Assembly (NCBI RefSeq): GCF_014192155.1
Contig: NZ_JACHXO010000005.1
Location: 1-64,000, forward strand
Origin: Roseateles terrae
GTDB taxonomy: Bacteria > Pseudomonadota > Gammaproteobacteria > Burkholderiales > Burkholderiaceae_C
Length of the DNA stretch: 64,000 bases
Direction: 5' to 3'
The notes beneath the pieces are model-generated. The model saw nothing but the letters and a program-made list of their open reading frames with translations. It made no database searches and had not been told where the DNA came from. The position numbers were made by a program, and so were the translations under genes. Positions 8,300 to 16,106 of this stretch are shown piece by piece (within the stretch, counting starts at the first letter, position 1; the number at the start of each line of letters is the position of its first letter).

Positions 8300-9088
8300 A
8301 TGAAGCACGCTCTCGCCCGCGCGGCCGCTGCCGCCCTGTCCGTGGTCATCACGCCCCCTCTCCTGGCCGCGCCCCAGGGCGTACCCGGTGCCCTGCTGCG
8401 TTTAGGCAACTGGAATCAGGATGTCGGCTCGTACGGCGTGCCGCAGGCCTGGGAGAAGCTCCCAGCTCGGCAGTGGCCGATGGATGGCTGGGCCACGCTC
8501 CTCTTCAACGACACCGATGCCACGCTGAAGCTGCAGCCGCTGTCCAAGGCGGAAGCCACGCAGGCGCTCAAGCCCATCGTCGATCAGCTGGAAGCGGTGG
8601 CCGCCCGTGCGAGCCAGGAACCGGCGGCCCCAGGCGAGGTACCTGAGGGCGACGCCGACGGCCGCTCACCCGCGTACGTCCGCATCCCCGGCGTCATCTG
8701 GCAGGTGCGTACCGTGCCGCTTTATCGCTTCAAGAATGGCACCCCGCGATTGACACCGGAACTCGGCTACCGCTATGAGCTGTCGCTGAACGGGCGCCCC
8801 TTTGCGTTCACTCTGCAGAACGGATTCCGCACGGCGGACGGCCGTCCCTATGGCGAAGGCACGCAGTTCTACCTGGAGTTGGGCGGCCAGAAGTTCCACT
8901 ACGACCTGGGGGGCTATGGCTGGGATGTGCGTATCAAAGGCATCGGTGACCTCGATGGTGACGGTCAGCCGGATTTCATCTTCGATGTCGGCGGGAGCAA
9001 CAGCGGCTATGAAGCGCTGATCCTCTCCAGCCAGGCGCGCCCCGGAACGAATCCGCCGACGGCGTATCTGAGTTCCTGGGGCTGTTGA
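8300..9088 (+). CDS. Exported protein with FG-GAP/EF-hand-like calcium loop
   Basis: 262 residues. A signal peptide (MKHALARAAAAALSVVITPP, cleavage near LLAAPQ) precedes a body without a recognised enzyme fold. Near residue 219 the sequence IKGIGDLDGDGQPDFIFDVG is a DxDxDG calcium-binding loop as in FG-GAP/integrin-like repeats. The gene is divergent from the SDR gene at 8096 and is followed by an intrinsic terminator and a 107-bp repeat. Function unknown; periplasmic or secreted location is inferred. Confidence 0.65.
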   Translation: MKHALARAAAAALSVVITPPLLAAPQGVPGALLRLGNWNQDVGSYGVPQAWEKLPARQWPMDGWATLLFNDTDATLKLQPLSKAEATQALKPIVDQLEAVAARASQEPAAPGEVPEGDADGRSPAYVRIPGVIWQVRTVPLYRFKNGTPRLTPELGYRYELSLNGRPFAFTLQNGFRTADGRPYGEGTQFYLELGGQKFHYDLGGYGWDVRIKGIGDLDGDGQPDFIFDVGGSNSGYEALILSSQARPGTNPPTAYLSSWGC

Positions 9089-9103
9089 CCTGCTGACCTG
9101 CTG

Positions 9104-9129
9104 ACCTGCTGATCGGCGGCAGGTTTTTT
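9104..9129 (+). terminator. Rho-independent terminator
   Basis: ACCTGC (9104-9109) pairs with GCAGGT (9119-9124), followed by a run of T residues. It lies 16 bp after the stop at 9088. The 5' arm is the last of three TGACCTGC direct repeats (9086-9110). Confidence 0.75.
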
Positions 9130-9130
9130 G

Positions 9131-9237
9131 CACCGTGCTCAAAATTGAAGCAGGAGGATCTTTCCCGCTTCAAATCAAAGACTTACGACACTCCTGCTCA
9201 GGCAACGAACAGACTTGTCCACAGTGGGCGGGGATAG
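9131..9237. repeat. 107-bp intergenic repeat, copy A
   Basis: From CACCGTGC to GGGGATAG this segment aligns without net length change to 10756-10862. The best-kept block is CTCAGGCAACGAACAGA followed by TTGTCCACAGTG, the latter containing a DnaA-box-like TTGTCCACA. It lies between convergent genes (8300 forward and 9278 reverse). Confidence 0.85.
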
Positions 9238-9277
9238 TCGGGGCAGTCCCCTGCGCCGCGTACCGCCCCGTGTGTCT

Positions 9278-9634
9278 TCAGTACTTGCCGCCGCCGTAGC
9301 CGCCGGTGCCGTAGCCCACGTCCGTACGACGGGTGGCACGGAACTCACCGGGCGCGCCGCGGTTGTCGTCACGCTTTTCGCTGCTGTCACGCGGGCGGGC
9401 CAGGCTGACCACGATCGAGCGGCCTTCCACCGACACGCCATGCAAACCGGCGATCGCCGCTTCAGCCATCTCGGCGGACGCCATTTCCACGAAGCCGAAG
9501 CCCTTGGAGATGCCGGTGTCGCGGTCCATCATCACCCGCGCGGTGGCCACGCTGCCGAATTCGGAGAAGTTGCTGCGCAGCAGGGCGTCGGTCACGGAGT
9601 AGGGCAGGTTGCCCACATACAGTTTGGTCTTCAT
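9278..9634 (-). CDS. RRM-domain RNA-binding protein
   Basis: 118 residues. A single RNA recognition motif occupies residues 1-80, with RNP2 (LYVGNL, residues 5-10) and RNP1 (KGFGFVEM, about 44-51). A Gly/Arg-rich tail ends in YGTGGYGGGKY. Bacterial proteins of this type resemble cold-inducible RNA chaperones of cyanobacteria and proteobacteria. A pyrimidine-free AAGAAAGGTAAT stretch precedes the start. The 77-codon gene at 9674 lies 39 bp upstream on the same strand and is likely co-transcribed. Confidence 0.92.
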   Translation of the reverse strand: MKTKLYVGNLPYSVTDALLRSNFSEFGSVATARVMMDRDTGISKGFGFVEMASAEMAEAAIAGLHGVSVEGRSIVVSLARPRDSSEKRDDNRGAPGEFRATRRTDVGYGTGGYGGGKY

Positions 9635-9673
9635 GCAATTACCTTTCTTGGGAGGGCGGCTTCGAAGCGCTCC

Positions 9674-9907
9674 TTAGGGGAGCCAGCCGTCCTGGAGTTG
9701 CCGCGGGTCGAGCTCATCGCGAATGCGCGCCACGGTGCTCAACTCGGGGCTGACGGGGAGTTCAATGAACAGAGCCCGTCGGGGTGGGGTGTGGCGGCGG
9801 CGGAAGATCAGCGTACCGGCTTCCGAGCGATGGGGGCAGATGTAGATCACGTCGAATGACGCGAGGTCTACACCGCGGATGGTGGCAAGATTTGCCTTGA
9901 CGTACAT
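9674..9907 (-). CDS. Small conserved-looking hypothetical protein
   Basis: 77 residues from an ATG at 9907 with a strong CGGAGG site about 8 bp upstream. The sequence MYVKANLATIRGVDLASFDVI continues with CPHR and ends in RQLQDGWLP. It is a small mixed alpha/beta protein with no signal peptide and no recognised domain. It directly precedes the RRM gene and may act with it. The longer frame running to 10540 overlaps the hemolysin III gene and is not used. Confidence 0.55.
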   Translation of the reverse strand: MYVKANLATIRGVDLASFDVIYICPHRSEAGTLIFRRRHTPPRRALFIELPVSPELSTVARIRDELDPRQLQDGWLP

Positions 9908-10127
9908 GTCGCGTCCTCCGGTCAAGCTCCTTGAGGGAGCGATGGGTCGCGAGGAACGACCCGGCGTGCTCGCTGACGCGAAGGTCGGACTACCGAGGGG
10001 CGCGAATGTCAGTACCTGATATTGGAGCACGGATCCGCAGTCGGCCGGATTTATCTTTTGATTGGCCCTGCTGCTGTCATATTCCGCCCCTAGGCTGCCC
10101 CTATCCGAAAGCCAGGGGTGGGGTGCG

Positions 10128-10742
10128 ATGTACCGCGGAGAACGCCTGAATGCTGCCACGCACCTGGCCGGCCTGCTGCTGGCCGTGCCAGCAACCGGCT
10201 GGCTGGTGACGCAGGCCATCGGGACCGGCAGTCTCCGCCGTGTGGCTGCCGCCGCCGTGTTCGGTGCGGCGCTGATCGCCGTATTTACGGCCTCCACGCT
10301 CTGCCACTCCACTCGCGGGCGCGCCCAGGACTGGTGGGCCCGCGCCGACCACTGCGCCATCTTCCTGCTGATTGCCGGCACCGCCACACCCTTTGCGCTC
10401 CTGACCGGCAGCGGCTGGTGGGGATGGGCCGTGCTGCTGGGGGTGTGGGCCGTGGCCCTCTTCGGGGCTGCTCGCGCGCTGTTCGGTTCGCAGGGACGCC
10501 CGATGCTCGGCCTGTACCTGACCACCGGCTGGATGGCCACGCTGGCCTGCGCACCGGCGCTCGCGCAGGTGTCGGGCGGGTCGCTGCGCCTGTTCCTCGC
10601 AGGGGCGGCGTTCTACACCGCTGGCACCTATTTCTTTGCCAACCCTTCGGGGCGCCGGCATGCCCACGGCATCTGGCACCTCTTCGTGGTGGCTGGCAGC
10701 GGGGTGCACTTCGGCGCCGTCACCCACTGCGTGCTGACGTGA
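10128..10742 (+). CDS. Hemolysin III (PAQR/YqfA) family membrane protein
   Basis: 204 residues from ATG 10128, preceded by AGGGGTGGGG. Seven hydrophobic segments are visible. The family-typical metal-site pattern appears as TASTLCHS in the second segment, DHCAIFLLIAGTATPF in the middle, and HAHGIWHLFVVAGSGVHF near the end. PAQR/YqfA proteins are integral membrane proteins of poorly known function, linked to membrane energetics and hydrolase-like zinc chemistry. The name hemolysin is historical. Its 3' end abuts the second 107-bp repeat. Confidence 0.88.
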   Translation: MYRGERLNAATHLAGLLLAVPATGWLVTQAIGTGSLRRVAAAAVFGAALIAVFTASTLCHSTRGRAQDWWARADHCAIFLLIAGTATPFALLTGSGWWGWAVLLGVWAVALFGAARALFGSQGRPMLGLYLTTGWMATLACAPALAQVSGGSLRLFLAGAAFYTAGTYFFANPSGRRHAHGIWHLFVVAGSGVHFGAVTHCVLT

Positions 10743-10755
10743 GGACGGATTTCTT

Positions 10756-10862
10756 CACCGTGCCAAAAATTGAGGCAGAAGAACATTTCCTGAATCCAAT
10801 CAACCACTTGTGAAAGTGCTGCTCAGGCAACGAACAGAGTTGTCCACAGTGCGCGGGGATAG
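10756..10862. repeat. 107-bp intergenic repeat, copy B
   Basis: Second copy, same length and same orientation as 9131-9237, again between convergent genes (hemolysin III forward, MocR reverse). The shared block GCTCAGGCAACGAACAGA and TTGTCCACAGTG is nearly identical, while the central 40 bp have diverged. Confidence 0.85.
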
Positions 10863-10866
10863 GTGC

Positions 10867-12276
10867 TCATGGGGATAACGCCTTGGCGATCTGCCCCAGC
10901 GTCTTCAGGGACGCCTCCACCTTGGGATGATCCGGATGTCCAAAGTTCACCCGCAGGTGGTGGCTGAAACGATGGTCGGCGGAAAACAGATGCCCCGGGG
11001 CGATGCTGATGTCGTGCGACAGCGCCAGGCGGTGCAGTTCCAGGGCATCGATCTGCGACGGCAGTTCCACCCACACAAAGTAGCCACCTTCGGGCTGCGT
11101 CACCCGCGTGCCGGCCGGGAAGTGTCTGGCAATGCCGCGCAGCACCTGCTGCTGATGCTGCGCGAGCGTCTGGCGTAATTGCCGCAGATGGCGGTCATAG
11201 CCGCCGCGCTGCAGATATTCGCTGAGCCCCTCCTGGATGGGCACGGGAGTGGCCAGCGTGCTCATGAGCTTGCGCCGTCCCACCTCCTGAGCGAATTTGC
11301 CGGCCGCCGCCCAGCCCAATCGGAAGCCCGGCGCCAATGACTTCGAAAACGAGCTGCAATGCAGCACCAGTCCGGAACGGTCCCAGGCTTTGGCCGGACG
11401 CGGGCGGCGGCTGAAGTACAGCTCGCCATACACATCGTCTTCAATCAGCGGCACCCGATGGGATTCGAGCAAGGCCACGAGCCGCGCCTTGGCCTCGTCC
11501 GGCATCAGGCTTCCAAGGGGATTCTGGAAGTTGGGCATCAGCCAGCAGGCCTTCACTGGGTGCTTCTCCAGCACGCTGGCGAGTGCGTCGACGTCCAGAC
11601 CCGTCCGCGGATTGGTCGCCACTTCGACGGCCTTGAGGCCGCGTCGCTCCAGGGCCTGTAGCGCGCCATAGAAGGTGGGCGACTCGATGGCGACGAGATC
11701 GCCGGGTTGTGTCACCACTTCGAGACAGAGATTCAGCGCTTCCATCGCCCCATTGGTGATGACGACTTCGTCGGCATCGACCCGGCATCCGGAGGTGAGA
11801 TAACGCAGCGCAAGTTGCCTGCGCAATTCTGGGCTGCCGGGGGACAGGTCTTCAATCGTGCGCCAGGGGTCGAGATGCCGGGTGGCGCGCCCCAGCGCCA
11901 GGGCCAGTTTGGGCAGCGGGAACAGGGCAGGGCTCGGGAAGGCAGACCCCAGCGGCGTGAGGGCGCGGTTGCGGGCGAGGCCCAGCACCTGGAACACCAG
12001 CTCGGACACCTCCACCTGCCGCTCGCGGGATTCGGGCGAGGACGCCGAAGGTTCCGGCTGCGGCGCTGCGGCATGGCGAACGAAATAGCCGGAGCGCGGA
12101 CGCGCTTCAATCAATCCGCGCGCTTCCAGCAGGTAATAGGCTTCGAAGACGGTGGAGGGACTGACGCCGCGGTCGCGGCTGGCTTCTCGCACGGAGGGGA
12201 GGCGGTCGCCGGGGCGCAGCTGCCCGGCGGCCATCGACTCCGCCAGTGCTTCGGCCAAGGCCTCATATCGCTTCAT
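10867..12276 (-). CDS. MocR/PdxR-family regulator (GntR HTH fused to aminotransferase fold)
   Basis: 469 residues. A GntR winged helix occupies about 1-70 (GDRLPSVREASRDRGVSPSTVFEAYYLLEARGLIEARPRSGYFV). A fold-type I PLP aminotransferase domain follows (about 110-469), with the Schiff-base lysine in SSFSKSLAPGFRLGW and a substrate Arg late in HHLRVNFG. MocR regulators sense PLP or amino compounds and usually control a neighbouring divergent gene. The divergent neighbours here are the cytochromes at 12578 and 13387, with direct repeats in between. Confidence 0.92.
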   Translation of the reverse strand: MKRYEALAEALAESMAAGQLRPGDRLPSVREASRDRGVSPSTVFEAYYLLEARGLIEARPRSGYFVRHAAAPQPEPSASSPESRERQVEVSELVFQVLGLARNRALTPLGSAFPSPALFPLPKLALALGRATRHLDPWRTIEDLSPGSPELRRQLALRYLTSGCRVDADEVVITNGAMEALNLCLEVVTQPGDLVAIESPTFYGALQALERRGLKAVEVATNPRTGLDVDALASVLEKHPVKACWLMPNFQNPLGSLMPDEAKARLVALLESHRVPLIEDDVYGELYFSRRPRPAKAWDRSGLVLHCSSFSKSLAPGFRLGWAAAGKFAQEVGRRKLMSTLATPVPIQEGLSEYLQRGGYDRHLRQLRQTLAQHQQQVLRGIARHFPAGTRVTQPEGGYFVWVELPSQIDALELHRLALSHDISIAPGHLFSADHRFSHHLRVNFGHPDHPKVEASLKTLGQIAKALSP

Positions 12277-12461
12277 ACCGCTCCATGGTGCTGCTGATCC
12301 TGCTTCGGGTCCTGGTGCGGGCCCTGGTGCTGAACCTGGTCCTGCACAGTTGACCCCCTTTTTTCTTGTGCTGGCGGCCGTCTGTCCCTTTCAGAACCGT
12401 CCGACATCAACTGTACTGGGCGCACAGGGATTCCAGGAGAATGACCAGGCAGAACCCGCTT

Positions 12462-12522
12462 CTGCACCGGTATTTCCAGCCCGATCTGCATCTGTACTTT
12501 GGTGTGGGACTGTCGCACAGTC
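12462..12522. promoter_or_regulatory. Direct repeats and palindrome in the MocR/cytochrome intergenic region
   Basis: Two related blocks, CTGCACCGGTATTT (12462-12475) and CTGCATCTGTACTT (12486-12499), repeat with a 24-bp period. They are followed by a perfect palindrome GACTGT-CGC-ACAGTC (12508-12522). MocR-type dimers bind direct repeats, so these are candidate operators. The rest of the 300-bp interval 12277-12577 shows a pyrimidine run (about 12355-12366) and nothing else recognisable. Confidence 0.4.
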
Positions 12523-12577
12523 GGAAGGGGCGGTCCGGCAGGGCGTGGACGCGGCCAAATCCGGCGATTGCAGGCAA

Positions 12578-13390
12578 ATGGAGTGCGGAGTGACGCAAAC
12601 ATTGAGGAGCAGTTGGACCTATCGGGCGTTGGTCTTGTTGCTTGGCATGGCTGCCGTGCCACTGGCCGCGCAGACCGGGTCGCCGGGCACAGAGCGCATG
12701 CGCTCAACCCTAATGGCGCCAAGCACCGGTCCGGGTGATCCAGCCAGCGCCACGGCCTCGGGGCACATTCGCGACACGATGGCTCAGCGCATGCAGCCCT
12801 GCGCCATGTGCCATGGCAAGGAAGGGCGTTCCACTCGAGTGGGCTACTTCCCGCGCATTGCCGGCAAGCCTCAGGGCTACCTCTTCAACCAACTGCAGAA
12901 CTTTCGTGATGGGCGCCGGCGCAATCCCGCCATGAACCATCTGATGCAGTTCATGACCGACGACTACCTGCAGGAGATTGCCGCTTATTTCTCCAGTCTC
13001 GAATTGCCTTATCCGCCCGCGCGACCCAACGGACTGACACCGGAGCAGGTGCAGGTGGCAGAAACACTGGTGTTTCGCGGGGCGCCACAGCGGCAGATTC
13101 CTGCCTGCGTGGCCTGCCACGGCGCGAAGATGACCGGACGACAGCCCGCCATGCCGGGCCTGCTGACGCTGCCGGCCGATTACCTGATTGGTCAGCTCGG
13201 CGCCTGGCAGACCGGTTTGCGCCACGCCAAGGCGCCGGACTGCATGGCCGATGTGGCCAAACGCCTGACGGCGGACGAGGTGAGTGCCTTGGCGAACTGG
13301 CTGTCCTCCCAGGCGGTGCCAGCGGATCCTCGACCCGTGCCTGCCGGCAATGAGCCATTGCCGATTCGCTGCGGGAGCGGTGAGCGATGA
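12578..13390 (+). CDS. Di-haem cytochrome c4-like protein
   Basis: About 270 residues from ATG 12578; an in-frame GTG at 12590 with GGAG upstream is an alternative start. A hydrophobic export segment (YRALVLLLGMAAVPLAAQ) precedes two c-type haem motifs, CAMCH and CVACH, each in a class I cytochrome domain with downstream Met candidates (MNHLMQFM and MPGLL). This matches periplasmic cytochrome c4, an electron carrier. The stop overlaps the next start by ATGA (13387-13390), so the two cytochromes are translationally coupled. Confidence 0.88.
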   Translation: MECGVTQTLRSSWTYRALVLLLGMAAVPLAAQTGSPGTERMRSTLMAPSTGPGDPASATASGHIRDTMAQRMQPCAMCHGKEGRSTRVGYFPRIAGKPQGYLFNQLQNFRDGRRRNPAMNHLMQFMTDDYLQEIAAYFSSLELPYPPARPNGLTPEQVQVAETLVFRGAPQRQIPACVACHGAKMTGRQPAMPGLLTLPADYLIGQLGAWQTGLRHAKAPDCMADVAKRLTADEVSALANWLSSQAVPADPRPVPAGNEPLPIRCGSGER

Positions 13391-14763
13391 GCATGACGCG
13401 TAAGGTGTGGATCGGCGTGGGCGGCCTGATGGGTGTGCTTGCGTTGATCGCCGCATGGGTTGTCTGGCTGAATGTCAGGGGCGAGGCGCCGCTGTCCGAA
13501 GCAATGCCATCGGACGGACGATCGGCCGCGCAAATGGACGCGCGATCGGACGCCCGATCAGACACCCGATCCGGGGCGACATTGGCGAAGCCCTCACAGG
13601 CAAGCATCGCCGCGCTGATGGAACGTGGGGCGTATCTGGCGCATGTGGGCAATTGCATGGGCTGCCACACAACGACCGGCGGAGAGCCCTATGCAGGTGG
13701 CCGGCGTATCGACACGCCTTTTGGCGTGGTGGTGTCGCCCAACCTGACGTCGGATGCGGCCACCGGCCTGGGTCGATGGACAGCGTCGGAGTTCTGGCGG
13801 GCCCTGCACCATGGCCGGTCGAGGGACGGGCGTTTGCTATCGCCAGCCTTCCCGTACCCGAGCTATACGACGGTGACCCGCGAAGACTCGGACGCACTCT
13901 GGGCGTATCTGCAATCGGTGCCGGCCGTGGCGCGCGCGAATGAGCCGCATGAGCTGCGCTTTCCCTACAACACGCAGGCGGCGCTTGCGGTGTGGCGGGC
14001 GCTGTACTTCCGTGCGGAGGAGTTCCGTGCCGATCCGGCCCAGACGGAGGTGTGGAATCGTGGTCGTTATCTGGTGCAGGGATTGGGGCACTGCGCGTCC
14101 TGCCATTCCGCGCGCAATGCGCTGGGCGGCTCCAGCGAAGCTCAGACCTGGGCTGGCGCCGTGATGCCGGATGGCGCCTGGTATGCACCGTCACTGCTGG
14201 ATCGGCGGGAGGCCGGCGTGCAGCATCTTTCGCGGGAGCAGGTGGTGAAGCTCCTGAACGTGGGCACCACCGATGGCGCCGCTGTCTCCGGGCCGATGGC
14301 GGAGGTGGTGTTCATGAGCACGCAGTTCATGAGCGAGTCCGATCTGGCGGCCATGGCGGACTATTTGAAGACGCTGCCCGAGCAGGCGGCCAAAGCGCCG
14401 AAGCGGCCGGAGGTGTCACGGGGCAGTGCGGAGTCCGTGCAGCGAGGGGGCAAGCTGTATTCAGAGCATTGCGCCACTTGCCACGGCGCGGCCGGGGAAG
14501 GCGTGACGGGTCAATATCCACCCTTGGCGGGCAATCGTGCGGTGACGCTGCCAGTCATCAATAACCTTGTGCAGATGATTCGCCATGGCGGGTTTGCGCC
14601 GGCCACGGCGGGGAATCCGCGTCCATTCGGCATGCCGCCCTACGGGCAGACGCTCAGCGATGCGCAGATCGCGGACCTGGCGACCTACCTTCGGCAATCG
14701 TGGGGACACGAGGCGACCGCTGTGGCGCCGCTGGATGTGCTGAATGCGGATCCGTCAAGGTGA
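13387..14763 (+). CDS. Tri-haem membrane-anchored cytochrome c (dehydrogenase subunit type)
   Basis: 458 residues. An N-terminal membrane anchor (VWIGVGGLMGVLALIAAWVV) leads into a short Ser/Asp/Arg repeat linker (about 36-65) and three c-type haem motifs: CMGCH, CASCH and CATCH. The order and length match the cytochrome subunit of membrane alcohol, aldehyde or gluconate dehydrogenases, which pass electrons to ubiquinol oxidase. No dehydrogenase flavin or PQQ subunit is encoded beside it, so the partner must be elsewhere or be the upstream cytochrome c4. A strong stem-loop follows the stop. Confidence 0.88.
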   Translation: MSMTRKVWIGVGGLMGVLALIAAWVVWLNVRGEAPLSEAMPSDGRSAAQMDARSDARSDTRSGATLAKPSQASIAALMERGAYLAHVGNCMGCHTTTGGEPYAGGRRIDTPFGVVVSPNLTSDAATGLGRWTASEFWRALHHGRSRDGRLLSPAFPYPSYTTVTREDSDALWAYLQSVPAVARANEPHELRFPYNTQAALAVWRALYFRAEEFRADPAQTEVWNRGRYLVQGLGHCASCHSARNALGGSSEAQTWAGAVMPDGAWYAPSLLDRREAGVQHLSREQVVKLLNVGTTDGAAVSGPMAEVVFMSTQFMSESDLAAMADYLKTLPEQAAKAPKRPEVSRGSAESVQRGGKLYSEHCATCHGAAGEGVTGQYPPLAGNRAVTLPVINNLVQMIRHGGFAPATAGNPRPFGMPPYGQTLSDAQIADLATYLRQSWGHEATAVAPLDVLNADPSR

Positions 14764-14768
14764 GCACC

Positions 14769-14791
14769 GGGAAGGCGTGAGTCGCCTTCCC
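14769..14791 (+). terminator. Stem-loop after the cytochrome pair
   Basis: GGGAAGGCG (14769-14777) pairs perfectly with CGCCTTCCC (14783-14791) around a 5-base loop, 6 bp after the stop at 14763. There is no T run, so termination may be weak or the hairpin may protect the 3' end. Confidence 0.5.
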
Positions 14792-14861
14792 CCGGACTCA
14801 GACGCTGAGCAAGACCCCATCAAAAATGCCGAAGCGCTGATTCAGTATTCGATGCCGTGCC

Positions 14862-15443
14862 TTACTTCAGCATCTCCACCAGCGCCGGGTCCATCCCCTT
14901 GGGCGGCTGGCTGCAATCGGCCTGCACCCACTTGTAGACGGTGGTCTGCTCCACCTTGAGCGGTGCGCCGCCCTGGGCGGTGCCTTCCATCCGCCAGTCC
15001 ATCGTGGCCATCGTCTTTCCGGTGACCTTGTAGCGACCCTCACCGCTGCCCTTCACATCCCCTGCGCAGCTCATCTTGATGGTGCCGCTGGTCGCGTCCG
15101 TGGGCACGGCGGTGAAGGTGCACTGCTCGGTCTGTTGAGGCTTGGGCAGTGTGAAGGTTTCCGACTCCTGGCAGGACAGATTCGGCGATCCAACCGGCAG
15201 ACCGAGTTGCTGCATGCCAGCCGCCAGCGAACTCTTCTGCTGAGGCGTCAGTGCGCCCTTGATGTCGAAAATCGACGGCAGCTTGTGTCCGTTGACGGTG
15301 CCCGCCGTGCTGCTCGCCCACAAGCCTGGCTTGACGCTGACCGACTGCGCCTGCGCAGCGCCGATCAGACCGACCGATGCGGCCATCACGCCAGCGGCCA
15401 GCGCGCCGCATTTCATGCTCACCCGAATCATCTGCTTGTACAT
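14862..15443 (-). CDS. DUF3617-family exported protein
   Basis: 193 residues from ATG 15443, with GGAAG upstream. The signal peptide (MKCGALAAGVMAASVGLIGAAQAQ) is followed by VKPGLWASSTAG, the G-x-W start motif typical of DUF3617 proteins, then a pair of cysteines in LSCQES and TEQCTF and a C-terminal WVQADC. DUF3617 proteins are periplasmic proteins of unknown function, common in Burkholderiales and Xanthomonadales. It is a single gene with no obvious partner. Confidence 0.8.
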   Translation of the reverse strand: MYKQMIRVSMKCGALAAGVMAASVGLIGAAQAQSVSVKPGLWASSTAGTVNGHKLPSIFDIKGALTPQQKSSLAAGMQQLGLPVGSPNLSCQESETFTLPKPQQTEQCTFTAVPTDATSGTIKMSCAGDVKGSGEGRYKVTGKTMATMDWRMEGTAQGGAPLKVEQTTVYKWVQADCSQPPKGMDPALVEMLK

Positions 15444-15530
15444 CTTCTGTCTTCCATCCAGAACGTTGGAGCGCGCAGCATACCGGCGCCTTGCTCCGCA
15501 CCAAGGCCCCACAACGGGGGACGGGCAGAT

Positions 15531-16106
15531 TCATTCCGACACATCTTGCTCCCGCCGCCGCCACAACCACCAGGCCACGCCGGCGATGCCCACCACCACG
15601 GCGGCTTTGCGCACAGCGCCAGCCGGGTTGTGCTTGAGCTCCGCCCGGCCGCCCATTTCGGCATAGATGTTCGGCACATGGCCGTGCGACACATCCGACA
15701 CCAGACCCTCCACCATGTCCACCCGGTCCGCCATCAGCAGCACCAGCCAGCGGCGCAGGTCGTTCTCGCTGAACCGGAACCCCACCCGGCGCAACATGCC
15801 GCTGATGCCCCGGGGCGGCGCCGTCGTCCCGAAGACCGGGGTCATGCCGGATCGTTCAGTGGAGTGCAGGACCTCCACATCGGACACCTGCTGCGGCGGC
15901 TGCTTCCAGTGGACGCCATCCAGACGCGGCGGGGTTCGTTCCATCGGCACGGCCGGGCGGTCCTGCTTGACGCGGTCCACGCCCCATCCCTGGATGCTGG
16001 CGAAGCGTTCCGGATCCACCGCTGGCCGATGCACATGGCCGCTGGCCATATCCCGCTCGTGTGCGTTGCGGGCCTCGCCGTGCGGGGTGTAGGGATCGTT
16101 GCTCAT
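15531..16106 (-). CDS. Hypothetical protein with C-terminal membrane anchor
   Basis: 191 residues, polar and Pro/Arg-rich. A single C-terminal hydrophobic segment (KAAVVVGIAGVAWWLW) is followed by a basic RRREQ cap, suggesting a tail-anchored inner-membrane protein. The start overlaps the stop of the upstream alcohol dehydrogenase by ATGA (16103-16106), so they are co-translated. No domain is recognised. The pairing with a dehydrogenase suggests a recruiting or stress role, but this is inference. Confidence 0.65.
   Translation of the reverse strand: MSNDPYTPHGEARNAHERDMASGHVHRPAVDPERFASIQGWGVDRVKQDRPAVPMERTPPRLDGVHWKQPPQQVSDVEVLHSTERSGMTPVFGTTAPPRGISGMLRRVGFRFSENDLRRWLVLLMADRVDMVEGLVSDVSHGHVPNIYAEMGGRAELKHNPAGAVRKAAVVVGIAGVAWWLWRRREQDVSE

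Noticed and set aside
9908-10540. Extension of the 77-codon gene to a 288-codon ORF
   Set aside because: It crosses the divergent promoter and the hemolysin III gene on the opposite strand. The internal ATG at 9907 has a strong ribosome-binding site.
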